Assembly: GCA_905234645.1 (NCBI GenBank) | Contig: CAJOIS010000003.1 | Span: forward strand, 58,395 to 122,394 | DNA length: 64,000 nucleotides | Direction: 5' to 3' | Origin: an uncultured Bacteroidales bacterium | GTDB taxonomy: Bacteria > Bacteroidota > Bacteroidia > Bacteroidales > F082 | In this document: positions 8,262 to 19,215 of the stretch, piece by piece | How positions within the stretch are numbered: the first letter of the stretch is position 1 | How the letters are laid out: every line of letters starts with the position of its first letter | Notes under the pieces: generated by a model | Told to the model about the DNA's origin: nothing | The model's database searches: none | What the model saw: the letters and a program-made list of their open reading frames with translations, nothing else | Made by a program: the position numbers and the translations under genes

Positions 8262-10742
8262 ATGGACGAAAGAATCACCCTTTTTGCCGAAGTGCTGTTG
8301 CCCATACCCGTGCCAAGCACTTTCACGTATCGTGTGCCATACGACCTGAACGATCAGGTGCGCGTGGGACAAAGGGCAGTAGTGCAATTCGGCAAGACCA
8401 AGATTATGTCAGGACTCATTGTCAGTCTAACGGAACAAGTGCCTTCGGTAGAGGTGAAATACTTAACCGATTTGCTTGATGAACAGCCGATTGTGAATGA
8501 GAAACAATTGAAGTTTTGGGACTGGGTGAAGGCTTATTATATGTGCCATCTCGGCGAGGTGATGCAATCCGCCCTGCCTTCCGCTTTGAAGTTAAGTAGC
8601 GAGACGACAGTGGCACTCTCGCCTGAATATGTGCTGGATTCTGTGGCATTGAACGACTATGAATACCTCATAGTGGAGGCTCTTCAAATCAAGCCGAAGA
8701 TTACTGTGAGCGAGGTGAGCAAGATTATTGGTTTCAAGAAGGTGATGCCGCTGATACACAGTATGATGGAGAAGGGTATCCTGGTCATCGAGGAGGAGCT
8801 GAATGAGAAATACAAGGCCAAAACCGAGCGCTTTGTGAGGTTTTCGGGTGAATACCGTGACGAGGCCAAACTCCAGGAGCTGATGGACCAGCTGACCAAG
8901 CGCGCCTACAAGCAATTGGAGGTGCTGTTGGCTTTCATCACCCTTGGTGGCGACTGCGACAACGAAGTGATGGCAAAGGCCTTGCTGGAAAAAGCCAATG
9001 CCACCTCGACTATCCTGAAAAACATGGCTGACAAGGGCATTTTTGAGGTCTACGAGCGCAAGGTGAGCCGTCTAAAGGAGTTTAAGGTACAAACCGATGT
9101 GGACACCATCCAACTCACTGAAGCCCAGCGGAGGGCCTTTGACGGCATCAAGGAAGGCTTTGCCGAGAACAAGCCTGTCTTACTCCATGGAGTGACCTCC
9201 AGCGGCAAGACGGCCATCTATATCAAGCTGATCAAGGAAGCGATTGACAAAGGGAAACAGGTGCTTTACCTGTTGCCAGAGATTGCGCTTACGGCACAGA
9301 TTATCAATCGCTTGAAGGAATATTTTGGCGACATGCTGGGCGTGTACCATTCGCGTTACGGCAACAACGAAAGGGTAGAGGTGTGGAACCAAGTGAAGGA
9401 TTTTGAGCAGAATCACTCGCCAAAACAACAAATCATCATTGGCTCGCGTTCGGCCATACTCTTGCCGTATTCCGACATCGGACTCATCATTGTTGACGAG
9501 GAGCATGACAGCAGCTTCAAGCAGGTGGACCCCGCGCCGCGCTACAATGCCCGTGATGCTGCCATCGTGTTGGCTGCCATGCACAAAGCAAATGTCGTAT
9601 TGGGCTCGGCCACACCATCTTACGAAAGCTATTACAATGCGTTGAGCGGACGCTATCACCTCGTGGAAATCACCGAGCGTTACGGCGGCGTGCAGATGCC
9701 CGAAATCATCCTCAGCGACATGCGCGTGGAGCATCGTCGCAAGACCATGAAGGCAGACTTTGGCAGCACCTTGTTGGATGCCATGAGGGAGGCTTTGGAC
9801 GAACACAACCAAACCATCTTGTTCCAAAACCGACGTGGTTTTTCCTTGCGTCTGGAATGCGACGACTGCCATCATGTGCCGCAGTGCATCAACTGTGATG
9901 TGAGCCTCATTTATCATAAGAGCCAGAACGTGTTGCGCTGCCATTATTGTGGCTACACAGCCAGCGTGCCAACGGAATGCCCCGTCTGTCACAGCACCAA
10001 CATTCGCATGCATGGCTTTGGTACTGAGAAGATAGAGGAGGACTTGAGCCTCGTCATGCCCGAGGCCAAGGTCGCCCGCCTCGACCTCGACACTACACGC
10101 TCGAAAAACGACTATCAGAGCATCTTGGAACGCTTTCAGGACAAGGAAACCAACATCCTTGTGGGTACGCAGATGGTCACCAAGGGCTTGGACTTCGACT
10201 CAGTGAAGGTGGTAGGCATCCTTAACGCCGACAACATGCTCTCTTTCCCCGATTTCCGTGCCCACGAACGCAGTTTCCAGTTGATGGCGCAGGTGGCGGG
10301 AAGGGCAGGTAGGAAAGGCAAGCAGGGCAAGGTCATCATCCAGACCTACGAGCCAGCGCATCCCGTGTTGCAGGATGTGTTGCGCAATGATTTCCGTGGG
10401 CTATACGATAAGCAAATGGTTATCCGACAGCAGTTTGGCTATCCTCCGTTCTATCGCCTTATTCTCATCCGAATGAAGCATCAGGATTACCAGAAACTTA
10501 ATCCTGCCGCAGCGGAGTTGGCTGGAATGTTGCGCCCCATCTTCAAACAGGATTTACTAGGTCCCGAATATCCAGTGGTTTCAAGGGTCAAGAATTTGTA
10601 TATCAAGCAGATGATGGTCAAGTTTCGCAGGGAATATAACACCCAAAAGGTGAAGGAGTTGATAGCGCAACAAATCCGTCTTTTTCAGCAAAATTCGGAA
10701 TATAAGTCGGTTCAGGTGCAAATAGATGTGGACCCAATGTGA
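8262..10742 (+). CDS. priA: Primosomal protein N' (PriA helicase)
   Basis: GVTSSGKT Walker A, DEEH, Cys-rich zinc region CDDCHHVPQCINCDVSL...CHYCGYTASVPTECPVC, helicase C-terminal motifs. Confidence 0.97.
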   Translation: MDERITLFAEVLLPIPVPSTFTYRVPYDLNDQVRVGQRAVVQFGKTKIMSGLIVSLTEQVPSVEVKYLTDLLDEQPIVNEKQLKFWDWVKAYYMCHLGEVMQSALPSALKLSSETTVALSPEYVLDSVALNDYEYLIVEALQIKPKITVSEVSKIIGFKKVMPLIHSMMEKGILVIEEELNEKYKAKTERFVRFSGEYRDEAKLQELMDQLTKRAYKQLEVLLAFITLGGDCDNEVMAKALLEKANATSTILKNMADKGIFEVYERKVSRLKEFKVQTDVDTIQLTEAQRRAFDGIKEGFAENKPVLLHGVTSSGKTAIYIKLIKEAIDKGKQVLYLLPEIALTAQIINRLKEYFGDMLGVYHSRYGNNERVEVWNQVKDFEQNHSPKQQIIIGSRSAILLPYSDIGLIIVDEEHDSSFKQVDPAPRYNARDAAIVLAAMHKANVVLGSATPSYESYYNALSGRYHLVEITERYGGVQMPEIILSDMRVEHRRKTMKADFGSTLLDAMREALDEHNQTILFQNRRGFSLRLECDDCHHVPQCINCDVSLIYHKSQNVLRCHYCGYTASVPTECPVCHSTNIRMHGFGTEKIEEDLSLVMPEAKVARLDLDTTRSKNDYQSILERFQDKETNILVGTQMVTKGLDFDSVKVVGILNADNMLSFPDFRAHERSFQLMAQVAGRAGRKGKQGKVIIQTYEPAHPVLQDVLRNDFRGLYDKQMVIRQQFGYPPFYRLILIRMKHQDYQKLNPAAAELAGMLRPIFKQDLLGPEYPVVSRVKNLYIKQMMVKFRREYNTQKVKELIAQQIRLFQQNSEYKSVQVQIDVDPM

Positions 10743-10810
10743 TGAAATCATTGGCTACTGGCCTTTGATGGAAAAATATCGTACTTTTGTCCCATAAAGT
10801 GAAAAGTGAT

Positions 10811-11836
10811 ATGGAAACGCCTCAGCAAAAGAATAAATCTCGGCTATCGGAAAGCACTTCATTGCATTATTTGTTGCATAGTGGAAAGAATTCTAAACCT
10901 TTGTATTATCTTCGTGCCGTTTCTCGTGATATACTACCCGATGGTTTTTTCAGGAGTAGGCTGAAATATGAACTTTCTCGTGGCCGTCGATTGTACGATG
11001 AGGAATATGTGGAGGATCGAGTAAACTATTATTGTCAATTACAGGAGCCAGCGGATATTGGCGAAGATGCGCCTTGCTTGGGGGATTTGCACAAAAAAGG
11101 CCATAATAGCACTTATTATTACGATAGCCGAGAGATTATTGCATGGTTCCCGCATGAGTTGAGGTGGCGTTATCTGTTTGGCGACATCCGAGAGATTCCC
11201 CCTCTTCCCACTATTGTCAAAAGTCGCAACCTTCAACCCGACAATGCTAATGCGGTGATTCTTAAATTGGACAAGTGTCGCCATTTTGTTTATCTTCGAG
11301 ATAAGATTCCGTTTTCTGAAAAACTTGATATGGCCATTTTTCGTGGTCAAGTTGGCATACGCGAAAATCGTATTCAATTTGTTCAGCAGTTTGAGAAACA
11401 TCCGCGTATTGATGCAGCCAATACGCTTGCCAAAGGAGGATTATTTGCCGATAATCCAGACGGAAATCGTGTGGTGCCGAGGCTTTCGTTGTATGACCAT
11501 TTGAAGTACAAATACATTATGTCACTAGAAGGCAATGATGTGGCCAGTAACCTGAAATGGATTATGTCTTCGAATTCGTTAGCGGTGACCCCTCGGTTGA
11601 CTTGTGAGACCTGGTTTATGGAGGGACGTTTAAAAGGCGATGTTCACTTTGTTGAGATTCAGCCTGACTATAGTGACCTAATCGAGAAGATGGATTATTA
11701 CACTGCTCATCCAGCAGCCGCTGAACGTATTATCCACAACGCCAATGCTTATGTGGATCAGTTCCGGGATGAACGTCGTGAACGCTATATTGCACTTCGG
11801 GTTATGCAACGTTATCTTGAGTTGTGCAATCCTTAA
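10811..11836 (+). CDS. GT90/CAP10-like glycosyltransferase (LPS-modifying type)
   Basis: AIFRGQVG...R...SLYDHLKYKYIMSLEGNDVASNLKWIMSSNSL...WFMEGRLKGDVHFVEI; the track start 10787 (TTG) lies inside the -7 box TACTTTTG, so the ATG at 10811 is preferred. Confidence 0.75.
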   Translation: METPQQKNKSRLSESTSLHYLLHSGKNSKPLYYLRAVSRDILPDGFFRSRLKYELSRGRRLYDEEYVEDRVNYYCQLQEPADIGEDAPCLGDLHKKGHNSTYYYDSREIIAWFPHELRWRYLFGDIREIPPLPTIVKSRNLQPDNANAVILKLDKCRHFVYLRDKIPFSEKLDMAIFRGQVGIRENRIQFVQQFEKHPRIDAANTLAKGGLFADNPDGNRVVPRLSLYDHLKYKYIMSLEGNDVASNLKWIMSSNSLAVTPRLTCETWFMEGRLKGDVHFVEIQPDYSDLIEKMDYYTAHPAAAERIIHNANAYVDQFRDERRERYIALRVMQRYLELCNP

Positions 11837-11899
11837 CATCGTGCTCGGAATAAAAGTTTTTTTTGAGAAACTTCATGTCTTTTTGGTAAAAAAAAAGTT

Positions 11900-11907
11900 T
11901 AACTTTG
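11900..11907 (+). promoter_or_regulatory. -7 box TAACTTTG
   Basis: TAACTTTG with upstream TTTTGG; 29 nt before the ATG at 11936. Confidence 0.6.
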
Positions 11908-11935
11908 CGCCCTTGTTGAGCAGAAACTACCATAT

Positions 11936-14413
11936 ATGAAAGAAAGACTCCTTCTCTTTTGGGTATTATTGTTTAGTGTCCATAGTGTTTTTGCCGCCAT
12001 CACGGTGAAAGGCCATGTGTACGACAATTCGACGGGACATCCCATGGAATACGCCACGGTGCGCGCTTGCGCTTTGCCTGACACGACTTTTGTTTCGGGT
12101 TGCATTACCGAGCCTACTGGGGCTTTTGAGTTGCAATTAGAGAAAGGCCGATACGTCCTTGAGGTGCAATACATGGGCTTCATCACCAAATATAAGAACA
12201 TTACTCTTGACGGCGCGAAAACAACCGTCGACGTCGGAAAGATTAGCCTCTCGCCCGACAGCCGTGTGCTTAGCGAGGTGGATGTGGTGGCAGAGCAAAG
12301 TACTTATGAAATGACCTTGGATAAGCGTGTCTTCAACGTGGGTAAGGATGTCTCCAACACCGCTGGTAATGCCATTGAAGTGCTGGAAAACATTCCAGCC
12401 GTTTCGGTTGACGTAGAAGGCAATGTCAGCTTGCGTGGCGACGATGGCGTGCGAATCCTTATCGACGGTAAGGAGTCGGGACTTTCGGGCATGAGCACCC
12501 AGGATGCCTTGCGCACTTTGCAGGGCGACATGATTGAAAGAATCGAGGTCATCACCAACCCGTCGGTGCGTTACGATGCGGAAGGCTCGGCGGGTATCAT
12601 CAATATCATCCTGAAAAAGGACAAACGGCAGGGCTTCAATGGCACCGTCAATGTGCGCGGAGGCTATCCTTGGATGTATGGTGCGAGCCTCTCGGCCAAC
12701 TACCGCCTCAAGCGTTGGAACTTCTTTGCCAGCTATGGTTTCAACAACCGCCATAACATCGGCGGCGGTGTGAACCAAACCAAACGCTTCGACATGGTGG
12801 ATGGCGACACCATCTACACCCAACTTACCAACCAAACTACGGAACGCAAGATGCGCCGCATGGGCCACAATGTGCGCCTCGGTGCCGATTATTATATCAC
12901 TGACAATGATATCATTAGTGCTGCATTCGTGTACCGCTACGGCAGGTTGGAGACCCATCCCGTGGTGGAGTATTCCGACGTATATCCGCTGACGGGCGAG
13001 TCGTCATTCGATGTCCGTGCCGAGGATTATTTGGAATTGGAGCCAATGTATGAAGTCACTTTGGACTATGACAAGACCTTTGAGCGTAAAGGACGTAGTC
13101 TGAAAGCTAATGTTCGTTTCTTCACCAATGCTGAGAAAGCCAACTCCGACATTACAGAGACACTTTATCCCGACAGGGAGATGACGGAGCCGCTGTGGAC
13201 CTTGTTGCAGAAAACCAGCAACAACGAACGTATGCGCAACCTGCAGGCCAGCGTCGACTATGTGCATCCTTTCCTCACCAAGGCGCAGTGGGAGATTGGC
13301 GCGAAATACACCAACCGCAACATCACCAGCCTCTCGACGGTGACCGAGAAGGATAGCCTTGGTGTCTATGTCCCTCTGAGCGACTACTGCTACGATTATG
13401 TATACAGCGAACAGGTGGCGGCATTGTACACCAGTCTCGGCAACGACTGGGGCCGCTGGTCGGGACAAGTCGGCTTGCGTGTTGAGATGACCGACATCAT
13501 GACCAACCTGAAAGGCTATGCCCATGATGGCACCGATTCCATCAACGGAGGCAAGCCGTATTTCGACTTCTTCCCCAGTGCCCACTTGAATTATTCGGTG
13601 AACGAAAACAACCAGTTCCAGGTGAGCTACACGCGCCGCATCCGTCGTCCAGGCTTCTGGCAGATGAGTCCTTTCCGTTCCTACAACGACAACCGTAACA
13701 TTCGCATGGGCAATCCTGCCTTGAAACCGACCTATATGGACAGCTACGAGTTGGGTTACATTCATTTCTGGGACAAAGCGAGTCTCAACTTTACGGCTTA
13801 TTACCGCCACGGAACCAACACGATACGCCATTACACATACGAGGACGACGGTGTGTTTTATAGCATGCCCATCAACTTCGGAAAGGCCGATGACTTCGGT
13901 GTGGAAGCTGTCGCCCAAGGGCAGATGACGAAATGGTGGAACCTGAACGGAAATGTCAACTTCTTCCGGTCCTACACGCGCGGTTACATTGAAGAGCAAT
14001 ACTATGAAACCGAATCATGGATGCTCTTTGGTCGCATGGTGTCGAAGTTCAAGATCAAGAACTGGTTCGACATCCAGCTGACAGCGCATGTCATGGGACC
14101 GCACAAGGAACCTCTCGGAATGCGCAAAGGCAACTGGTGGATAGATCTCGCCGTGAGCAAGGAAATCTTGCGTGGCAACGGCACGGTCACCTTCAATGTA
14201 CGCGACCTGTTCAATAGTCGCAGCATGGGCGGTGAGTCGTGGGGCGACGGCTTCTGGCAATACAGTACCAGTACCTGGAACCGTCGTTCGTTCTCGCTCA
14301 ATTTCAACTACCGCATCAACCAGCAGAACATCAAGCGTGGCCGTCCCGATAGCGAAGGTGGTGGCGACGAAGGCGGTGGTGGCGAGGAACAAGGCTCTGA
14401 TGACATGTATTGA
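11936..14413 (+). CDS. TonB-dependent receptor / outer-membrane beta-barrel protein with carboxypeptidase-regulatory N-domain
   Basis: Signal peptide; VKGHVYDNSTGHPMEYATV domain; plug region VRILIDGKESGLSGMSTQDALRTLQGDMIERIEVITNPSVRYDAEGSAGIINIILKK. Confidence 0.9.
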   Translation: MKERLLLFWVLLFSVHSVFAAITVKGHVYDNSTGHPMEYATVRACALPDTTFVSGCITEPTGAFELQLEKGRYVLEVQYMGFITKYKNITLDGAKTTVDVGKISLSPDSRVLSEVDVVAEQSTYEMTLDKRVFNVGKDVSNTAGNAIEVLENIPAVSVDVEGNVSLRGDDGVRILIDGKESGLSGMSTQDALRTLQGDMIERIEVITNPSVRYDAEGSAGIINIILKKDKRQGFNGTVNVRGGYPWMYGASLSANYRLKRWNFFASYGFNNRHNIGGGVNQTKRFDMVDGDTIYTQLTNQTTERKMRRMGHNVRLGADYYITDNDIISAAFVYRYGRLETHPVVEYSDVYPLTGESSFDVRAEDYLELEPMYEVTLDYDKTFERKGRSLKANVRFFTNAEKANSDITETLYPDREMTEPLWTLLQKTSNNERMRNLQASVDYVHPFLTKAQWEIGAKYTNRNITSLSTVTEKDSLGVYVPLSDYCYDYVYSEQVAALYTSLGNDWGRWSGQVGLRVEMTDIMTNLKGYAHDGTDSINGGKPYFDFFPSAHLNYSVNENNQFQVSYTRRIRRPGFWQMSPFRSYNDNRNIRMGNPALKPTYMDSYELGYIHFWDKASLNFTAYYRHGTNTIRHYTYEDDGVFYSMPINFGKADDFGVEAVAQGQMTKWWNLNGNVNFFRSYTRGYIEEQYYETESWMLFGRMVSKFKIKNWFDIQLTAHVMGPHKEPLGMRKGNWWIDLAVSKEILRGNGTVTFNVRDLFNSRSMGGESWGDGFWQYSTSTWNRRSFSLNFNYRINQQNIKRGRPDSEGGGDEGGGGEEQGSDDMY

Positions 14414-14487
14414 TTTTGGCTTTAGGCCACGACGGGTGCCTAAATAAAAAAAGCCCTTTTGCTGCCGAAGTGTGCCAAAAAAAGTGC

Positions 14488-14495
14488 TACATTTG
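14488..14495 (+). promoter_or_regulatory. -7 box TACATTTG upstream of purL
   Basis: TACATTTG matches TAnnTTTG, 21 nt before the ATG. Confidence 0.55.
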
Positions 14496-14515
14496 CCGCA
14501 TAAATCTTTGCGCTT

Positions 14516-17500
14516 ATGATTTTCTATTTTCAACCTGATAATCAGCGGATTATTGCTGTTGATTCCAAATCCGAACTTTCTCAGGACACTATTTCCAAGC
14601 TTTCTTGGCTCTTTGGTGATGCCCAACGCATCGAAAAAGACACCGTTAAGGGACATTTCGTTGGTCCGCGCCGCGAGATGATTACGCCTTGGAGCACCAA
14701 CGCCGTCGAGATTACCCAAAACATGGGCATCAAGGGCATCGCTCGCATCGAGGAGTTCTTCCGTGTGGCATCGAAGGATGCCCCTTACGACCCGATGCTG
14801 CAAAACCGATACAAGGACCTTGACCAGAGCGTTTTTGCCATCGACCGCAAGCCCGAGCCGCTGAAATACATCGATGACATCGAGGCATATAACCAACAGG
14901 AAGGTCTGGCCCTCAGCGAGGAGGAGATGGAATATCTGAAAGGCATATCCGCAAAGATTGGCCGCAAACTTACCGACAGCGAGGTGTATGGCTTTGCCCA
15001 GGTGAACTCCGAGCATTGCCGCCATAAGATTTTCAATGGCACATTCATCATCGACGGCAAGAAGATGCCCAACACGCTCTTCGCCCTCATCAAGAGGACC
15101 TCGAAAGAGAACCCGAACAAGCTCGTGTCGGCCTACAAGGACAACGTGGCTTTCATCCTCGGCCCCAAGGTGGAGCAGTTTGCTCCTGCTGAGCCTAATA
15201 AACCCTCGGCTTTCCAAATCAAGCCTATCGAAACGGTGATTTCGCTGAAGGCGGAGACGCACAACTTCCCGACGACGGTTGAGCCGTTCAATGGCGCAGC
15301 CACGGGCAGTGGCGGCGAGATCCGTGACCGTCTGGCTGGCGGTCAGGGCAGCTTGCCCTTGGCGGGAACGGCCGTTTACATGACTTCCTATCCGCGCACC
15401 GAAGAAGGCCGCGATTGGGAAAAGGACATCGAACCGCGCAAGTGGCTTTACCAAACCCCTGAAGAGATCCTCATCAAGGCTTCCAACGGTGCCTCTGACT
15501 TTGGTAACAAGTTCGGCCAGCCGCTCATCAACGGCAGCCTTTTGACTTTCGAACACAGCGAGGAACAGAAACTCGGCTACGACAAGGTCATCATGTTGGC
15601 AGGCGGTATCGGCTTTGCCAAGAAAAAGGATGCCAAGAAGTTGGAACCCGAGGAAGGTGATGTCATCATCGTGTTGGGTGGCGACAACTACCGCATCGGT
15701 ATGGGTGGCGGTGCCGTGTCGAGCGTCGACACTGGACAATACAGCAACGCCATCGAACTGAATGCCGTGCAGCGTGCCAACCCTGAGATGCAGAAGCGCG
15801 TTAGCAATGTCATCCGTGCCATGGCCGAGAGCGACCATAACCCCATCCGCAGCATCCACGACCACGGCGCTGGCGGCCACCTCAACTGCCTCTCTGAGCT
15901 TATCGAAGATGCTGGTGGCGTGGTGTATGTCGACAACCTGCCCATCGGCGACCCGACACTGTCCGACAAAGAAATCATCGGCAACGAGTCGCAGGAACGC
16001 ATGGGTCTTTTGGTCAACAAGAAAGACAAGGACATCATCAAAGAGACTGCTGAGCGAGAGCGTGCCCCATATTACGAGGTAGGTGAGGTGACAGGTGATG
16101 CCCGTCTGCGTTTCGTCCGCAAGAAAGGCAAGGCTCCCATTGACTTGGCCATCTCCGATTTCTTCGGCAGCGCACCCAAGACCGTGTTGCAAGACACGAC
16201 TAAGCCCTATCATTTCAAGAAAATCAGCTATACCAAGCGCGACATACACAAGTATCTCGACCGCGTGCTGCAACTCGAGGCCGTGGCTTGCAAGGACTGG
16301 CTCACCAATAAGGTGGACCGCTCCGTGACGGGTCGTGTGGCACAGCAGCAGTGTGTGGGCGAAATCCAGTTGCCTCTGAGCAACCTAGGCATCAGTGCCT
16401 TGGACTACAATGGCAAGCGTGGTATCGCCACAGCCTTAGGTCATGCTCCTATCGCGGGTCTCATCAATCCCGCTGCAGCTTCACGCTTGTCGGTATCAGA
16501 GGCTTTGACCAATATTCTTTGGGCACCGATTGAAGGCAACCTTTCTGGCGTTTCGCTGAGTGCCAACTGGATGTGGCCTGCGAAGCAGGAAGGTGAGACA
16601 GCACGACTCTACGAAGCCGTCAAGGCCTTGAGTGACTATTGTGTCGCTTTGGGCATCAATGTGCCGACGGGAAAAGACTCTCTCTCCATGACGCAGAAGT
16701 ATCCTAATGGCGAGAAGGTCGTTGCCCCTGGTACGGTCATTGTCTCCGCTGCCGGCGAGGTGTCGAACATCCGTCAGGTAGTGCGTCCTGTGATGAAGAC
16801 CGACGAAAACACAGAGCTCCTTTACATCGACTTTTCAAAGGACGGCTTCGAACTTGGCGGCAGCAGTTTTGCCCAATCCATCGATGCCATTGGTCAGACC
16901 ACGCCCGATGTGAAGAGCGTACCCTACTTCAAGAAATGCTTCAATGCCATCCAAAAGTTGATTGAGAGCGGTCTCGTTTTGGCCGGTCATGATGTCTCGG
17001 CGGGCGGCTTGATTACCACGTTGTTGGAAATGAACTTCGCCAACAGCACCTACGGCATGAACCTCAACTTCGAGGCTTTTGCCAAGGACGACCTCGTTTC
17101 AGTGCTCTTCTGCGAGAAGCCCTCGGTGGTCATCCAAGTCTCCAATGATGGCATCGCCAACCGCATGCTGCGCGAACTCGGCATCAGTTTCAAGGTTATT
17201 GGTAAGCCCACGGCCAAGCGACAGATTTTCATTGTCCACAACGAACACAACTACATTTTCGACATTGACGTCCTGCGCGATACTTGGTACAAGTCATCCT
17301 ACCTCCTCGACCGCAAGCAGAGCGGCCCGAGAAAGGCTATGGAGCGTTTCATGAACTACAAGAAACAGTATTTGCACTATAGTTTTGGTCGTAACTTCAC
17401 TGGTACGACCTCCAGCCTCGGCATCAATATGCGTCGCCGCAAGCCTTCAGGCATCAACGCTGCCATCATCCGTGAGAAAGGCTGTCAGTGCGACCGTGAG

Positions 17501-18205
17501 ATGGCCTACGCCCTCTATCTCGCTGGCTTCGATGTGAAGGATGTCACCATGACGGACTTGGCTATGGGACGCGAAGACCTCAAGGACGTGAACATGATTG
17601 TCTTCGTCGGTGGTTTCTCCAATTCCGACGTGCTCGGCTCGGCTAAGGGCTGGGCAGGTGCTTTCCTCTACAACAAGAAAGCCAAGAAAGCTTTGGATGA
17701 CTTCTATGCCCGCGAGGATACCTTGAGCCTCGGCGTCTGCAACGGCTGTCAGGTGATGATGGAACTCGGCCTGCTCTATCCCGACCACGAGGAGCACCCC
17801 GTGATGATGCACAACGACTCGCACAAGTTCGAGTCAGGCTTCCTCAATGTGGAAATTGAGCAAAACAACAGTGTGATGCTGAAGTCGTTATCGGGTCATC
17901 GCCTTGGTGTGTGGATTGCCCACGGCGAGGGTCGTTTCTACTTCCCCTGCTACCGCGACAAGTACAAAATCGTGATGACTTACGGTCAGGACGAATATCC
18001 GGGCAATCCCAATGGCAGCGACTGGTCGACGGCAGCTATCTGTTCCAACGACGGCCGTCATCTCGCCATGATGCCGCACCTCGAGCGTGCTTTCCTGCCT
18101 TGGCAGTGGGCTTTCTATCCCGACGAGCGCAAGAACGACGAAGTCAGTCCTTGGATGGAGGCCTTCGTGAATGCCCGCAAGTGGGTGGAGGAGAACAGGA
18201 AGTGA
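14516..18205 (+). CDS. purL: Phosphoribosylformylglycinamidine synthase
   Basis: FAQVNSEHCRHKIFNG, KAETHNFPTTVEPFNGAATGSGGEIRDR, glutaminase GVCNGCQ...HGEGRF. Confidence 0.98.
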   Translation: MIFYFQPDNQRIIAVDSKSELSQDTISKLSWLFGDAQRIEKDTVKGHFVGPRREMITPWSTNAVEITQNMGIKGIARIEEFFRVASKDAPYDPMLQNRYKDLDQSVFAIDRKPEPLKYIDDIEAYNQQEGLALSEEEMEYLKGISAKIGRKLTDSEVYGFAQVNSEHCRHKIFNGTFIIDGKKMPNTLFALIKRTSKENPNKLVSAYKDNVAFILGPKVEQFAPAEPNKPSAFQIKPIETVISLKAETHNFPTTVEPFNGAATGSGGEIRDRLAGGQGSLPLAGTAVYMTSYPRTEEGRDWEKDIEPRKWLYQTPEEILIKASNGASDFGNKFGQPLINGSLLTFEHSEEQKLGYDKVIMLAGGIGFAKKKDAKKLEPEEGDVIIVLGGDNYRIGMGGGAVSSVDTGQYSNAIELNAVQRANPEMQKRVSNVIRAMAESDHNPIRSIHDHGAGGHLNCLSELIEDAGGVVYVDNLPIGDPTLSDKEIIGNESQERMGLLVNKKDKDIIKETAERERAPYYEVGEVTGDARLRFVRKKGKAPIDLAISDFFGSAPKTVLQDTTKPYHFKKISYTKRDIHKYLDRVLQLEAVACKDWLTNKVDRSVTGRVAQQQCVGEIQLPLSNLGISALDYNGKRGIATALGHAPIAGLINPAAASRLSVSEALTNILWAPIEGNLSGVSLSANWMWPAKQEGETARLYEAVKALSDYCVALGINVPTGKDSLSMTQKYPNGEKVVAPGTVIVSAAGEVSNIRQVVRPVMKTDENTELLYIDFSKDGFELGGSSFAQSIDAIGQTTPDVKSVPYFKKCFNAIQKLIESGLVLAGHDVSAGGLITTLLEMNFANSTYGMNLNFEAFAKDDLVSVLFCEKPSVVIQVSNDGIANRMLRELGISFKVIGKPTAKRQIFIVHNEHNYIFDIDVLRDTWYKSSYLLDRKQSGPRKAMERFMNYKKQYLHYSFGRNFTGTTSSLGINMRRRKPSGINAAIIREKGCQCDREMAYALYLAGFDVKDVTMTDLAMGREDLKDVNMIVFVGGFSNSDVLGSAKGWAGAFLYNKKAKKALDDFYAREDTLSLGVCNGCQVMMELGLLYPDHEEHPVMMHNDSHKFESGFLNVEIEQNNSVMLKSLSGHRLGVWIAHGEGRFYFPCYRDKYKIVMTYGQDEYPGNPNGSDWSTAAICSNDGRHLAMMPHLERAFLPWQWAFYPDERKNDEVSPWMEAFVNARKWVEENRK

Positions 18206-18208
18206 ACC

Positions 18209-18712
18209 ATGGCGAAGGAAAAGCTCAACAAAACCAACGCCTGTCGCATCCTTGACCAAAAGAAGATTGCGTATGAGTTGATTCCTTACGAGGTGGACGA
18301 GAACGACCTCGGGGCACAACATATCGCCGACCAGCTGGGTGAGGACATCGACCAGGTGTTTAAGACCTTGGTGCTAAAAGGCGACAAGATCGGTTACTTC
18401 GTCTGTGTCATCCCAGGCAATGACGAGCTTGACCTCAAGAAAACCGCCAAAGCCACGGGCAACAAAAGCTGCGACCTTATCCCGATGAAGGAACTGCTCC
18501 CCCTGACAGGTTACATCCGTGGCGGCTGTTCGCCCGTGGGCATGAAAAAGCAATTCCCCACCTTTATCCACGAGACCTGCGAGTTGTTCGATTACATCTA
18601 TGTCAGTGCAGGGATACGTGGCTTGCAATTCAAGCTCAATCCACAGGATTTGATTCAGGTGGTGGACATGACCGTCGCCGACTTAACCATCTTCGAACTC
18701 GGCCAGAAATGA
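18209..18712 (+). CDS. ybaK: Cys-tRNA(Pro) deacylase, YbaK family
   Basis: KTLVLKGDKIGYFVCVIPGNDELDLKKTAKATGNKSCDLIPMKELLPLTGYIRGGCSPVGMKK. Confidence 0.93.
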   Translation: MAKEKLNKTNACRILDQKKIAYELIPYEVDENDLGAQHIADQLGEDIDQVFKTLVLKGDKIGYFVCVIPGNDELDLKKTAKATGNKSCDLIPMKELLPLTGYIRGGCSPVGMKKQFPTFIHETCELFDYIYVSAGIRGLQFKLNPQDLIQVVDMTVADLTIFELGQK

Positions 18713-19215
18713 GTTACACCATCCGCAAATCCACCTTGGCCGACCTGCCGACCATCCTCAGCCTTCGTGACCGGGCGCGCGAAATCATGCGCAGTTACGG
18801 CAATGTCTACCAATGGCCCGATGGCTATCCGCGTGATGATATGTTTCGGAAAGACATTGAATTGGGTGGTAGCCATGTGATGCTTGATGAAGAAGAGACA
18901 ATTGTCGGTACCTTTGCTTTGCTGCCCAGCCCCGAGGTGACATACAGCGTCATTTACGACGGACAATGGCTAGATGACGGACCGTACTATGTCATCCACC
19001 GCATCGCCAGCACACCCGACTCGCATGGCATTTTGGATGCGCTTTTGGATTACAGCGAGAGCCAGGTTGATAACATCCGCATCGACACACACGAAGCCAA
19101 CATCGTCATGCGGAAAGGTCTGGAACGGCATGGCTATCAATATTGTGGCATCATTCACTTGTTGAATGGTGACGAACGGCTGGCTTTCCAAAAGGTCGTC
19201 AGGCCAAAGTTTTAG
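18709..19215 (+). CDS. GNAT family N-acetyltransferase
   Basis: IRKSTLADLPTILSLRDRARE...HRIASTPDSHGILDALLDY...ANIVMRKGLERHGYQYCGII. Confidence 0.88.
   Translation: MSYTIRKSTLADLPTILSLRDRAREIMRSYGNVYQWPDGYPRDDMFRKDIELGGSHVMLDEEETIVGTFALLPSPEVTYSVIYDGQWLDDGPYYVIHRIASTPDSHGILDALLDYSESQVDNIRIDTHEANIVMRKGLERHGYQYCGIIHLLNGDERLAFQKVVRPKF

Noticed and set aside
10787-10810. Upstream TTG start of the GT90-like gene
   Set aside because: Start codon lies inside the TACTTTTG promoter box; the ATG at 10811 is more plausible
14015-16273. 752-aa minus-strand ORF antisense to the TBDR end and purL
   Set aside because: Spans two well-supported sense genes and their promoter; His/Val/Asp-rich composition typical of shadow ORFs in this codon usage; no recognisable domain
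19212-19215. 4-bp overlap of GNAT and AI-2E genes
   Set aside because: Ordinary convergent stop-codon overlap
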